This document shows positions 45,669-58,559 of a DNA stretch of 64,000 bases, piece after piece. A program made the position numbers and the translations under genes. The stretch spans positions 930,001 to 994,000 of the forward strand of contig CP071494.1 of assembly GCA_017354895.1 (NCBI GenBank), given 5' to 3'. Position 1 is the first letter of the stretch, and the number at the start of each line of letters is the position of its first letter. Origin of the DNA: Podospora comata. Its lineage: Eukaryota > Ascomycota > Sordariomycetes > Sordariales > Podosporaceae. The notes under the pieces are model-generated. The model had not been told where the DNA came from. It saw only the letters and a list, made by a program, of their open reading frames with translations, and did no database searches.

Positions 45669-47654
45669 GATGGGCGGGATGGAGGTGGGAGGGCGGGTGT
45701 TCTTGGTGTTTGATTCGGAGGAAAGCTCCCGGCAATGGCTGACTTGGCAAGGTGCTAAGAGAAGACGGTGAGGCTCGGAGGATATTTGAGAAGGGCCAAT
45801 GACGGGGGGAGGAAAAGTGCTTGAGAGGGATCTTTGAAAGCATGCTGTAGATTTGAGAGTATCAACTGGTTGGTCATATGCATGGCGCGTGCGGAGTCGG
45901 TAAATGCGAGCGGGATGGGTGCTCCCTCTCGGGCCCTTAGGCAGGAGGGAATGCTAGTTGGGCCATGGGGGAAACCATCATCATTCGACCCCTCGTAAAC
46001 CTGAGCTCTGCAACAGGTTGGAGCAGAAAAGTGGTCGGGGATACCCCCTGGCGATGGATGGGGAAGGACGGTAGCCTTGTAACCTTCTCGGTAGCGGGTG
46101 TAACGTGAAACGTACAGAACTTTCTTTGGAGGTTTTTAGAATTTTTTTATCCGGACATTTCCCCTAGTTGGATGAGATATCAATCCACTGTTATCAATCT
46201 GTCCTAGTACTAGATGTGAGCCCATGACGGGCCTGCTACCAAGCGTTGAGTGTGAATGGATGTCTAGAGACGTGCCAAGGTCGGAAGACAGTCTGATGGT
46301 GATAGAAACATATGCCCCATTTGAGAAGGCGATAAATGGAAGCCTTAGATGTGCAGCTGCAGGCTGTTGTTCCATGTTGCCCCTCACCCAGCGAGCCGGT
46401 GAGAGTGAGGGGAATATCGAGCTGTCATGCAGCGTGCAGCACGCAACACCCGAAGCGGAGACTGCTACACAGCCATCTATACGGGGGAGGCCTTCTGATA
46501 GGTTGAGCTTAATTACCACGCGATACCTGTTACGCCTCTGCATCAGAGGTTGTCGAAGACGAAAAGAAAACAAAGAACGGGCAAGCTGACCATCTCCAGG
46601 CACCCGTGGACCTGTTTTTCAGCAGCCTTCCCCAGGTCCACTCCGGACTCCGGTGGTCTTCGGTTAGCGGCACCGTGCCATGAATTTGGCCACATGCCAA
46701 CTTGAATCATGATAAGTCGCGAGAACAGGAAGCAAGATCGATGGCGAGAATGATTGGGAAAGAGGGAAGACCGGCAGTTAAATATTCGGGTGATAAACCT
46801 CACTAAAGCCCAGGAGTCCCTTGCTACTTTAGCGCCCATGATCAGCATGCTTCCCACTAAAACGGGAGTTCCCACACCCAAATCTCGCCTGAACGGGACG
46901 GCACCCGACACAGGGCTCATCATGAACATGTTGCAGTATCCCTTGGTATCCCTTGTAAAACCCCCGTTTCTTCACCATTCCAGGGCCAAAGCTAGCTCTG
47001 TGGGCAAAATCAGCTCAGGGTGATATGTGACTCTAGGGCCGGATCTATAATCTTTTACTGCTGCCGCCGCCATCATTACTCCCCACCACTGATTTATCAA
47101 GAGAAATTTACCCAGTTGGTCACCTACCTTACCCACAGCGATCAGGACCTCCCACACCATCGGCGGACAATTGCTGGGTACAACACTAATACAACTTAGC
47201 TAGGTAACGGCACGGCACAGACTGATCGATCAACGGGCACCGAGAGCTTCCCGATCTGCCAACAAGTCCAAGTCCACACCACCCAAGGGCAGTCGAGACC
47301 CGTTCCGAACTGTTGGGCCAGTGATCCACGCACACGGGTCTTTGTTCTGACAGAACACTCCCGCTTCTGGATCACACCCAAACTGTTGGGTCAAGGCTGC
47401 CGCTCAAATCGACAAAGAACCAAGGGACCAGCAGGGAGGGCTCCGAGCGCAAAGGGCCTTGCGTGGAGGATCCGGGGAGGAGTCGCCGACCGCTGGCTTA
47501 TACGGTGTTCTGAACCTTGTGCCTTGTCTTTTCTCAAGTGACATATTTCTCGGCCATCTCCTTTGCCCGTCCCCCTTCGCTACCTCGTAGTGTAGCCGCG
47601 CTGCACGCCAAAGCTCCATCTCGGCATACTCTCTCTGGTGCCAATATCTCAACA
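45669..47654. other. Divergent spacer between decarboxylase and methyltransferase
   Basis: About 2 kb. No supported gene; small frames near 46136-46603 and 46543-46929 (minus) have no signature. The right end (from about 47500) is a plausible leader for the methyltransferase. Confidence 0.5.
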
Positions 47655-49128
47655 ATGGCTGAGTCTACCAAGTCTGGCACGTCTGGAGTGTCATCCTCTA
47701 GCACGGCCTCAAAGCCTGTCGATGACGACAGGTTCACCTTTGAGTCTGTCCTCGACGACTCATCACACATCGAGGCCGATGTAAGTTGTCCGAGGAGCAT
47801 CGTCCAATGTCCCTGTAGCCAAGCTGAATCCTGTTGCTTTAGTCAAACCCCCATGACATCTAGTATGAACAACCTGCCTGGCCTAGTCAACAGCCTGACG
47901 CAAGACTGATGCCAACCTTTTAGTGACACCCAATCCCTTTCCGAGTCCATAGCCGACTTCCGAGAGGAGTTTGGCAGGACATATCATTCCTACCGTGCCG
48001 GCTGTATGTCCTCTCTTCTCTTCCTGCTTCGACCTTGGTGACTGACAACTTTGCCTAGCATACTACTTCCCCAATGACCCCACGGAAGCAGAGCGAATGG
48101 ACGAGCAGTACGAGATCATCAAGGTCATCATGGACGGGCGGCTTCATCTGGCGCCATTTACCCGCGAAAAGTACCCGCGGAAGGTGCTCGACATCGCCAC
48201 AGGGACTGGGCTTTGGGCCATCGAGATGGGAGACGAGTACCCGGATGCTGAGATAGTAGGAACGGACCTCTCCCCGATTCAACCGCCGTTTGTGCCACCG
48301 AACGTGAGGTTCTTTGTGGAGGATTCGTATGTTTTACCCTCTCTCTCCTATCAAATATCCTCCGATGGCTAACACATCTCCCACAGAACTGAAGAATGGT
48401 ATGCATACCCTACTTTCCCTCCCACCAAAGCCGCTCCCCACTAACATGTACTCAAGGGACTACCCCCCCTCAGAATTCGACCTCATCCACACCCGCGTCA
48501 CAATCGGCTGCTGGGCCGACATGAAGAAGGAAATCCTCGCCCGCGCCTTCCACCACCTCAAACCAGGCGGCTGGCTCGAGTGTCAAGAAGTCCCTGGCAT
48601 GCCCCACTGCGACGACGGGACCATGCCCCCGGACTACGACTGGCTCAAGTGGACCCTCGAGCTCTACAACAGCTCCCGCCTCGCCAACCGCCAGGTCGAC
48701 GTCGGGGAGCAGCTCAAGGACTGGATGAGGGAAGTCGGCTTTGTCGACGTCCACGAGGCCGTGTTCAAGATCCCGCTCAACGGCTGGCCGAAGGACACGA
48801 GACTCAAACACGTGGGGATGCTGTGGCAGAGGAACTTGCTGGATGGCTTGCAGGGTTTCAGTCTGGGGTTTTTTAGCAAGCATTTGGGGAAGACGCAGGA
48901 GGAGATTGAGGTATGCTTTTTTCCTTTCCAGCAACATATTTTCTTTTTTTTGTCTTTGATGATGGAGCTAACGTTGTGGTATAGGTCTCCCTCGTGGACG
49001 TAAGGAGGAGTCTCTTCAACAGAAGGATCCACGCTTACCACAAGCTCTACGTGGTCTACGGAAGGAAACCGGAGGGCGCCGCCACCGCGCCAGAAGCTGA
49101 GGCAGGAGGAGACACAGGCGAAAAATAG
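47655..49128 (+). CDS. SAM-dependent methyltransferase, LaeA/UMTA-like
   Basis: Class I methyltransferase of the group common in filamentous fungi next to LaeA; target unknown. Seven exons: 47655..47780, 47843..47862 (20 nt), 47924..48003, 48059..48326, 48387..48398 (12 nt), 48457..48910, 48985..49128; 367 residues. Each junction uses GT-AG and keeps one frame; for example the 20-nt exon supplies SNPHDI between IEAD and YDTQSLSESIADF. The SAM loop VLDIATGTGLWAIE lies at about 118-131, the next acidic strand ends EIVGTDLSP, and later blocks are FDLIHTRVTIGCWADM and HHLKPGGWLECQEVPGMPHC. The acidic/Ser-rich N-terminus (first 45 residues) is typical of this group. Exon calls for the two micro-exons rest on frame and splice signals only. 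No cluster of secondary-metabolite genes is nearby. Confidence 0.85.
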
Positions 49129-49622
49129 CACACCGATCTCGGGCGTGTTAAAACGCTTTTTCACTTTTGGGTACACAAACACATCCCAGACCAGCGAGGA
49201 GCTTTCATACATGTCGATGATACCTTACGGCGCCAGGTTCCCTTTTCTCTCTTTCAATGTTGGATGTCACGATTCAGGCTACCGTGGTTGATGAAGGAAC
49301 AAAGAAAATGGGGACAACATGACTTGATGTTGACGTTACGTGCCAACTTAACTTAGGTAATGAAGAGACGATGATGATGACCTTGGTGTGCTCAACATAT
49401 TATTCCCCCACTGAAAACGCCTACAGGAAATCAATCATCAGTTTTTTCAGCTACCTACCAAATCGGCATCCCACTACCTAGAAGTACGAACGCCCTGCTT
49501 ACAAAAATTCCAACAAGAGAAACAAACGACAATCTGCCCAACCTCTTCTTATACCACCGAAAGAAACAAACACGCAAACAAACCCATGAAAACCCCACAC
49601 AATCTGTTCTTTCCTCAATTAC
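49129..49622. other. Convergent 3' ends, methyltransferase and calpain-like gene
   Basis: About 0.5 kb between two facing stop codons. It should hold both 3' UTRs. No gene was seen. Confidence 0.6.
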
Positions 49623-52600
49623 TCAAGCAGTATGCTCCAACCCCCCCTCAACAGTCGCATCCTTCGCACTGTCATCCACATCCAACACCTTTTCCTCTTC
49701 CACCCCTTCCCCCTTTTCCTCCTCCTCCTCATCATCACTCACCTCCCACTCATTGGGCCTCACAACCCTAACCTTGACCAACCCCTCCACATCCTTATCC
49801 TCCTTCACCTGGTAGTAAACCCTCAACCCCACCGCCACAACCGCATTCCAGGGGTCCTTGACAAACTCATCTTCTTCCTCTGACCTGTAACCACCAGGGC
49901 CATTCCCGGGGGGACCACCAGGGGGCCCACGGGGGGCCATGCTTCTCAAAAGGTTGGCTGCGTTGTCGTCGTTGTCGGAGACGAGGCAGTCGAGCTCCGA
50001 GTCGGAGAGGTCTGGGGGGGACATGGGGGGCATTATGGAGGGGGTGTCGGAGATGTAGCCGCCGTCGTCGGGGGGGTGCTGTTGGGGATAGGGGCGGCGG
50101 GGGGGTTGGTTTTCGGGGTAGTAGGGGGCTGTTGGGGCTCTGGAGGGGGGGCGGGAGGGGGGACCGGGTTGGTATTGAGGTTGGAATTGCTGCTGGGGAT
50201 GTGTGTCAAAGGTAGGGGGTCGGGAAAGGGGGGGAGGCTGGGATTGTTGTTGGTCGGCTGTGGGGGGTCTCGAGAGGGGTCTAGAAGGGGGGCGGGATTG
50301 GGAGCCGGGATGTTGCTGATACATATGTTGGGGGATGATGGGGTGCTGGTAGAGAGGGTGAGGCCCGTTGAAGGGGTGGTGATGGGGTTGGGCGGGGTGA
50401 TGGTGGTAGATGGGGACCATGGGGGGCGGGTGAGGTTGACGAGGCATCTGTTCGACGTTGTTCTGGTCAGGTCTGGTCCCGAGGAGGTCCTCGAGCTCGG
50501 CCTTGAAGTGAGAGACCACTTCGAGAGCTTTTTTCAGCTTGAGGGTAGCCTCAGGGTGGGGATCGATGTCTTTGGAATTGGACGCAACATCAGCATATTT
50601 GGCTGGGTCAACAGTGGCTCCTTCTTTATCATCCGTCGTGGCTGCCTTAACCGGTTCAGATGTGACCTCCTTCTGTTTGGCTTCCTCGTCAGGATTGGCA
50701 GGAACATTGCTGCTGCCTTCCTCTGCGGCATTGTTCTTTTCGGCAAGTGCTCCTGACGATGAAAGGGAAGGAGTATCCTCGCCGACAGTGGACACATCAG
50801 GTTCGGCTGCTGCTTCCGCCTCGTCATCGGCTTTCTCCTCATGAGCTTCGATCTCAGTTTGGGTCTCTTTGTCGAGCTTGGGCTTCTCCGCGCCCGAGTC
50901 CGCCTGGACTTGTGACTCGGCCAGAGGTTGCTCCCCGACCTTCATTGGTTCCTCGCCATCCTTGGGTTTCTTATCGGGCTCTGCGCCCTCCTCCACAGCA
51001 ACCTCAGTCTGAGTTCCCTCATCGAGCCTCGCCTTGTTGTTGCCCTTTGGCTTGTCAGCTTCATCATCCGCTTCAGCCCCTGCCTGCTCCTGCTCTGCTG
51101 CCTGCCTCATATGCTGCCTGGAATCTCGAGCTGCGCGCCTCTTCTCGTCACGTTTCTTCTGCTGCCCAACTCTCCATGCCTTCTCGTAGGCCATCTGCTT
51201 CTTCTTTTGTTTGATTTGCCTCAGCTCCTGGCGGTGGATCTTTTTCTGATAGTCAAGATAACGCTTCCGGACCTCTTCGCGGTGCTTCTGCTGTTGACGT
51301 TTCTTAAAGGCCTCACGCGCAGTCTTTTCCTCCTCAGTCTCTGCAATCTTGGCTTTGCTGAGTGCTAGGTCATGCGATAGGCCAATCCGGAGTATTTTGT
51401 CACGGCGGTTCTTGACATTGGCGCGCAGCACCTCCTCAGGCTCCATCAAACCTTCATGCTTCTCCGCGTCAATCAAAACGAGGACGGTGTACTCGCCTGC
51501 CTCAAGGTCTAGCTCCACGCTGATAGACCTGCTCATGCCGTGGCCCGAAGCCTGACATCGAACGATGTAGTCCTCTTCGCCAGCCTTGTGGACACGGAAC
51601 CCAAGCAGGAATTCATACCGGCCCTCCAAGCCTCGGAAATACCGTTCATCAAGCTGCGCCAGGACAAGAACGACTGGCCCCGATCTCTCCAAAGTGAAGG
51701 CGAACTTGGTGTGGTGGTATTGTGGCGACCATGGAACATCGAGCGTCGTCCAGATCGAGGTGATCTTCCAATCAGGCCCAAACAACCTCGTACGTTCGAA
51801 TCGCTGATACTTACGCAGCAGATCCTTGTACGACATCCAAAATGAGCCGTCATCACCGAACTTGTGGTTCAGCTTGGTCAACCACTCGGGAGTCCATTCC
51901 TTACTGCCGTCACTCCATGCTCCTCGCCATTCACCTTTGCCCCACGGATTTTTCAACATGACCAGACGCACGCCATCAATCTCGACGGCCTTCATGATGG
52001 AGTAAGCGTGCCTCTCGACGATGCCTCTTCTGTTCCCATAACCGCACGCCATGTGACCGGTCGAACATCCAAACAAGAAGTCTTGGTTGACCTTCATCAG
52101 CTCGTTCTTCCAGAAAGCATCCTTATCCAGGATATCGGTGGTGTTCAACTCGGAAGTCACACCGCCGGTCAAATCCTCGATACCCTCGGCCGTGAAACCG
52201 CCATCGATGGCTTGATAATCGCCATGTGCTTTGGCATATGCCTTCTCCAGCAACGGGAGCCAGGTCTCGTTCAGATTCTCACACTGCGCAAAATACAGGG
52301 CGACACTTCCAGATTGAAAGTTTCGCCGGAAGATTTCCTCGGGGTCGGGGCGGTTTTCGATGTCATCCCATATTCGGCGTTCGACGTTGATCAAGCCATC
52401 TACGACTTGCTCATCGTAGTCTTGCTTGATCAAGTACAGCTGGAAATATCGTCAGTATTGTATCCCAATCCAAATGTGAGGGAGGTAACTAACCTTGTCG
52501 TCGATGATTTCGCTGAACCACTCGCCATCACGGTTAAAGACAAAACCGTATACACCGACATTTTCATCACGAGCGACGCAGACCCGCTCGATCAAGCCCG

Positions 52601-53594
52601 GCTTGTTGCTAAGAGTACAGATGGCTGCGAGAAGCCAGCAGTCACCATCTCGCCCTTGACGAACATCGTCTGCCGTGGGTCCCTTGATGAAAAACTGGGG
52701 GTCTTCAAAGATATCTCCCACTCGTTTGACAGACCGGGGGCAGAGCTTAGACATCTCGGCCCTCACCTCAGCGGACTTCTTTCGGCTACCTTTCTGATAG
52801 CCAGTCTGACCTCCGCGCACATGATCGCTCTCGTCAACTGAGTCGATCTCTTTCTCGGCCTCTTCTTCACCACCCTCCCTATTCCTTTTTGTCTTCTTTC
52901 CCAACGCTCTCGCGCGCTGCCGTCCTCTGGGGTTCCACTCTGGGGGCTGCCTCGGATGTCTAGGCTGATCGTCGTCACTGTTGTCATACTCTGGGTAGTC
53001 ATCCTTGCAGTTGCTCAAACTCTCCAGACAGTCCCTCGTTCTCGTCTTGAGGTCCCACTCCCTATGTAACTTGGTAAGTAATCGACGTCATAGGAAGCAA
53101 TGTGGGAACTGAAACCTACAAGTCGAAATGCGGATCGCGATACTTCTGGTTCACCCTCTTGCACTCTTTGACAATCTTGTCAACTTTAGCTCGACAAAGA
53201 GCCGCCGCCTCCTCGTACGAGGTGCTTGTCGCTCTTCCACCACCACCACCATTGGCGAGGTCTTTGGCGGCGGTACGTTTGGCAAGCTTCTCGGCGTATT
53301 CATTCTTGGGAATAATATTTGTTACTTTGGTAGCAATCAGCGGCTTGTTATACAAGATGGGTTGTTTTGCAGTTGGATACAACCGTGGGCTGAACTCCCT
53401 GAAGAGGGGAGATGAACAATGATCAAGGGCATACCTTTTCCTGGATTGTCACTAGTGAATCTCTTCCAGAAGTCGTCGACATTTTGCTGGGGACCGTATC
53501 TGCCACGACGGCCGCTCTGATTGATGAAGCCAGGGGGCGGAAGGACTATGGGCTTGCCGCCATAGGGCTGATCGGGGCCTCCTCGCCGGGACAT
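49623..53594 (-). CDS. Calpain-family cysteine protease with long low-complexity tail
   Basis: Exons 53435..53594, 53120..53324, 52494..53061, 49623..52439 give 1249 residues. Intron 1 (53325..53434) uses GTATGC and an AAAG acceptor and joins SDNPGK to VTNIIPKNEYAEKL, as in relatives; introns 2 and 3 are 53062..53119 and 52440..52493. The catalytic triad is complete: Cys263 (GDCWLLAAI), His455 (ERHAYSI), Asn475 (LKNPWGKGEW). A beta-sandwich domain follows (about 520-650), then a Lys/Glu/Gln-rich coiled coil (KKRQQQKHREEVRKRYLDYQ), an acidic region with two TQTE motifs, a Pro/His/Gln-rich part with SRPPS-type repeats, and a compact acidic end. It lacks obvious EF hands, so calcium control is uncertain. 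The start is the ATG at 53594, not the in-frame GTG upstream. The protease family is certain; the role is unknown. Confidence 0.9.
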
Positions 53595-56236
53595 GATTGT
53601 TGTTTTCCTGTTCACCTCCCGATTGTTGATTTGATATACTTTTATGTGCTGACTTGCTTTTGAATAGGAATTAAGAATAAACTAATATGAGATCTGTGGG
53701 AAGGAGTGTTTATCAGGAGCACTTTGGAAGAAGCAGATCAACAAGGCCACACGCTCCTCGCGGAGCCCTCCTCGATGTGATGAAGGGAATGAAACACAAA
53801 AGAGTACGCTGGAGCAAAGAGGATGGTTCAGGACGAGGCTACGAGCAACAAGAGATGGGTTTATATAGGAGGTTTCGGGTCTTGGTGCGGCTGCAAAACG
53901 AACTGTGCCATCCATCTGCAGCATTGTTAAGCCAGGTGGTGCAAGGTTCAGCAACAGGGTTCTTGGAAGGCAAGAGAGACTAAGTGTGCAGTTCCCGCCG
54001 TAACACAACATATGGTTGGCGCGCCGGTACGTCAATCATACCATTTGGTAGTTGATTGTATCCTATCAACCACCCCAGACGCAGCAATTTGTTCAGAGCT
54101 AACTGCATCCCATTTAGCGGGGAATTTGGAGGGGCAAGATGGGGGGGAGGGGGAGAATCAAGGGGGAGCCAAGAGGGAGGATTGGGACGGCAGGGGAAGA
54201 ACCATGCAGTTAGTTCGGTTTGTTAGCATTGGCTACTAGTTAGTCCGAGGCTGCGTTGTACTAGGCATCTACTTGTTTTGTATTGAGCCTCATCTTGCAA
54301 GGGGTTTTCGATACGTGGGATCCATGTCGGTTGTAGAGATGCGGACAGAGACAGGAACATGACCTCGCCGTGCGGGTACAAAATGCACCTTGAAGATCGA
54401 ACGGAGTCTGGGACCAGCAACTATCCTCTGTGTGCAGGGCGGATTACTGCAAGTCAAGTCTGAAAAAGTGCCCACTTTCTCGGATGAAGATATAGTGTTT
54501 TTTTTAGTCTTATGTGAGTCCTGCAGTTGGCTGTCGGATAGGAAGCAGTGTGCTCACACCTGAGATCGATATCTGTTGTGACACTTGCGATTTTTGCGGC
54601 GTTGAGACTTTTGTGAGATAGAGGGAGTTGATGGGGGGTAAGGGCGATGGGGATGTGTATGACACTGTCGTGTAAGCCTGAGTCTGGATTAGGCTAGTCA
54701 AAGTTTGGTGCCGTTGCATGATTTGAGCCGGCGGTTGTGTCTTTGAGAATGGTGATATGGTATGGCACAAGGGGGTAGGTAGGGGGGTGATTGGCTGTTT
54801 GGTTTACATATGATCGGGGGTATAATTGGTAGAATAGAGAGTAATTACGTTGTATTCCTGGGTTGGGTTGGACGACAAGGCAGGCAGGCAGGTACGTTGA
54901 GCATGTGGGTTAGGGCAGTCAGTTCTGCCCGAGATTGTGAGTTGGATGATGGATATGAAGGTTAGGTGATACAACATGGTGGCAGGGTGTTGGAATGATG
55001 TGTTCAGGGCGGCGGCTGCTAACTTTGACACGAACTCTGGATGGGGTATAGGTTTTGGTGGTATGATACGGCGAGCGGGTGGTGTTGTCTGGGGCAGTGC
55101 TGAAGTTGGTGAAATTTTGGGTCTTTGGGTGGCTACCTATCTCACTGGTGATTGAGGGTAAATGATTGAAGGGGTGGTGTTTGAATGAATGGAGACGATG
55201 AGTTCAAAGTGATACGCGAAGGTATGTGTACAGGGCAGTGCCAACATCGTTCTCACTTGCATCCGGGAGGCCATATTGCAGACTAGAGACAAAATGGGAC
55301 TTCCATTCCTAAAGCCTTGGTTTTGTCGCGGTGAATTGAATGGATGAGAATGTTCGATACTGGCGTAAGGCTGAGAGCGGCTGTGCTGACGAAGGCGCAG
55401 ACCTGGAGGAGCGGGAGACTAAAATGACGGGATGGCGCTGCCACAGCCACCTCCACTGCTCCATCGAAGCCGGGGAGATTGACGATTTGGAGAAAAGAGC
55501 CGCCGTGTAGTTCAGACGATGTTTGGGTAACCGCTCTCCCCCGTCCTCGATGGTGGTGGTTATTTTTTGCGCCGCTGCCCAGCATTCAACCAACCACTTC
55601 AACTCGATTGAGATCGGACCACCCTCCCATCACTTTCCATCGATACCAACGAACCTGCTCAAGTCTCACACCACCGGAAGAAGGTGTTCTCCAACTGTTG
55701 TTACCCTCACTGCTGTACCACCCCCACCCCTCAAAATGCTCATTTATTTTCCTTCTCAGACCTCGATCCTCGAAACCCTACAAGGATGGCGTGGGTATCG
55801 TATCCATGTTTCGATCTAATGGTAACCTTGCTGCGATCTTCGAGAGCTTCCAAGGTCTCACACTCAGCCTTGCACAACACAACACCAGACAACAAAAGCG
55901 TGACGTAGAATGAATAATAATGCCCCCCAACCATCCAAAAACATCTCTCTTAGTTTTATTCCCCCCATTACAGTGTGTAAAATATCCCCATCCATACAAT
56001 GATATCTCTCTCCTTTCTTATGACTTATCACCACCCCCGCCCCCGCCCCCATCCCATATATGTACTCTTTCAGCTATGCTCCATGCCCATATCTTCCTAC
56101 AGAATATACATCAATACAATCAAGCTTCCCCGCACATTTCCCCCCAGTCATCCATCTCAGCAAAAATTCGATATCAACCCCCCTATTATGTGCAAAGAAC
56201 ACCCAACCATAACAAACCCCTCTCCTGCTCACAAAA
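53595..56236. other. Intergenic between calpain-like gene and ArfGAP gene
   Basis: About 2.6 kb. Near 53860 the minus strand reads CCTATATAAACC, a possible TATA element about 270 bases before the calpain start. A (GCAG)n run lies near 54880-54892. A minus-strand frame at 55309-55602 has no recognisable domain. No gene is supported. Confidence 0.5.
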
Positions 56237-58559
56237 TTACCGCCCCCTGGCACTCAACCCCGAAAACGCATCCGGGCTATGCCGGCCATTAGTCCACTCC
56301 AACCCAACAGCCATCATGCTCTCCCTGCTGACATTGTGCAGCTTTGGCTCTTGCTGAGGAGCAGCAGCTGCTGCTGCTGGCGCTGCCGCACCGCCCATGC
56401 TCATCGCAAACGGGTTCTTGCTGCCCGTCGCCGCGGGACTAACGGGCGTGGACACTGCCTGCTGTTGCTGGGGCTGCTGAGACGGTGGGTAAAGCGAGTT
56501 GGGTGTTTGGACTGGTGTGGCCTGTGCTATGTCCTGAGGAGCTCCATATGGGTTTGCCGATACCTGGGGCTGTTGGCCGTAGAGAGCCAGGATGGAGGCC
56601 TTGTCTGGTCTTTGCTGTTGCACGAGCATTTGCTGCTGATATGGAAGTTGCTGCTGCTGCTGTTGTGGTTGGTGCTGGGCGAAGTAACCGGTCACTTGGG
56701 GCGGGAGACCCATCTGTTGTGGTACTTGTTGCTGGGGTGCTTGCAACATGGGTGAGAGCTGTCCGTACTGCTGCTGCTGCTGCTGCTGCTGTTGTGGTTG
56801 CTGCAGAGCGTTGGGTTGTTGAGAGAAGAAGGGATTCGACTGCTGCAGTTGCTGTTGAGGCTGGGTCGCGTAGAAATTTTGCTGCGTCTGTTCGGGAATC
56901 TGACTGAGCATTGGTGACTGGAGACGGGTTGGTGACTTGGTAAAGGGGTTGTTCCCGTAGTTCCCGTTGAAACCAGTAGTATTGACAGACAATGGTTGCT
57001 GTTGAGGCTGCTGGTTCTGGAAAAAGGGATTGTATCCGGTTGACTGGGGTTGCAGAGGTTGCGGCTGGGGATATGTTTGGCTACCATACACTCCCACCTG
57101 GCCATAAGGCTGCTCCCCAGGCGATACCATACCAGTAAAAGGACCCCCAAGTGGAGCCGTCATCGGTTGCTGTTGATAGATCGCTTGGGTCTGCTGTACC
57201 TGTTGCTGCTGCTGTTGAGGAAGTAGACCGCCTGTATGATTCGGGAATAATGGCTGCTGAGGAGGAGCTAGTGATAAGTTCTGGAAAGCCAAATCGAAAG
57301 CTGATGGTGCTGGTTGAGCCTGCTGGGGAGCACCGAAAGGATTCGTCGATAGATACGGATTCTTGTTCTGCAAAGTCCCTGTTGATTGCGAAGACAAAGG
57401 CTGTGGTGGCGGCGGCGTGTCGAGCATGTCGAACGGGTTTGTACTTGCTGGACTGATCGGACGTGCCGAAGTTGGTGTTCCTGTCGTCAAATTCCTGCTC
57501 AATGGCATCGATGACGTCCGTACTGGCTGCAACAGGCCTCCGGGTGCTCTTCCACTGCCCTCTCCTAACCGTACCAAGGCCTCAATCGCTTTCTCCAAGT
57601 TTCCACCCACGCCCTTCAAAACCATCGCATTCCTACTTTCATCCGTGAAACCCATATCCCGGAGTTTGGTCAACTTTTGCTCCGTTTCCTCCACCTTGTC
57701 CGGTTCAGCCGAAAAGCTTACGCCAAACACAGCAGACCCCTTGTTTCGAAGTGGAGGGTGAGATCGGTCATCACGAGGACTAGTCGGTTCGCGGCCTGGA
57801 CTCGACTTCTTCTTGGAGCCCAGTGGAAATATCGACGAGGCAGAACGGAGGCCAAATCGGCTTGGGGTCTTTGGTGGGAGCGGAGGAGGGGTATCTTCAC
57901 TGCTGCCGGTGTGGTGCTTCTTGGCCGCGGCCAAGGTCCGATTCATGTACTTTGAGCGGATATATCGCTCCATAACGCTGTCGGCCTCTTCGACGTCGAC
58001 GGGGATGGAAGGCTTCTTATTGTCGGGGTTGTAGATCTTGTTCGACACAACATTGCCGACTTTCTTCATGTTCTACACAGGATTATTAGCCTCGGCGCGG
58101 AGGGGCGGGGGCATTTGGGGGGACTATTATCGTGGCCTGGTCTTACATCGACTTGTTCGTTGGTCCAACTGTCCATGCTTAGCGACTTGACCTTGGACAC
58201 GTGTGTCCCCATCTTGCGGTGCAGGGTAGCGCACCGCATGCACAAAAAGATGCCCAACTGCCCCATGATTGTCAGTTACAGTGCCATCGTCGCGGGTGAA
58301 ATTGTAGAGGGTCGCGTGGGGGAGGCGGGCGAGCCCGATTCGGTCCTAACATACACTCCATGATGCCCAAGCTATAGCGGAAGCGCGTGTGGTCAGTCCA
58401 AGGTACTACACAGATCATCAGAGGGAAAAAGGAGGTCAATTTACATGGATTCCGGGCTGAACAATCGGCGCAAAAGTTGTTGCCGGGAACGGTCTGAACA
58501 AGCTCTTGCAAGACTTTCTCATTGCGCGCCGCCTGGCGCTTGCTCATGGCTCCCGACAT
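56237..58559 (-). CDS. Arf GTPase-activating protein with UBA domain and Gln-rich tail
   Basis: Stimulates GTP hydrolysis by Arf GTPases in vesicle traffic; layout matches yeast Gts1-type and SMAP-like proteins. Exons 58445..58559, 58355..58371 (17 nt), 58147..58257, 56237..58072 give 692 residues. The zinc finger is an exact C-X2-C-X16-C-X2-C (Cys30, 33, 50, 53), with the arginine finger in CMRCATLHRKMGTHVSKVKS. The micro-exon encodes SWASWS inside the finger, so its inclusion is essential. A UBA-like domain (KLRDMGFTDESRNAM to AIEALVRLGE) spans about residues 212-252. The rest is Gln/Pro-rich with a run of ten Gln (repeat near 56769-56791) and repeated NPF-like motifs (NPFAMSMG, NPFGAP, NPFTKSP), which could bind EH-domain endocytic adaptors; this is an inference. 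Start: first ATG, with a second four codons on. Confidence 0.92.
56769..56791. repeat. (CAG)n polyglutamine repeat in the ArfGAP gene
   Basis: Tandem ctg units on the plus strand encode Gln on the minus strand. It sits in the disordered tail. Confidence 0.85.

Noticed and set aside
43187-49128. Idea of a biosynthetic cluster from the decarboxylase plus the methyltransferase
   Set aside because: No backbone synthase, transporter, oxidase set or pathway regulator is near; neighbours are ATG7, UPF0390 and a calpain-like gene.
53382-53430. A 36-nt intron in the calpain gene ending at CTTCAG, joining to LYPTAKQP
   Set aside because: The frame does not match; the AAAG acceptor before 53324 restores frame and gives the family-like junction GK-VTNIIPKNEYAEKL.
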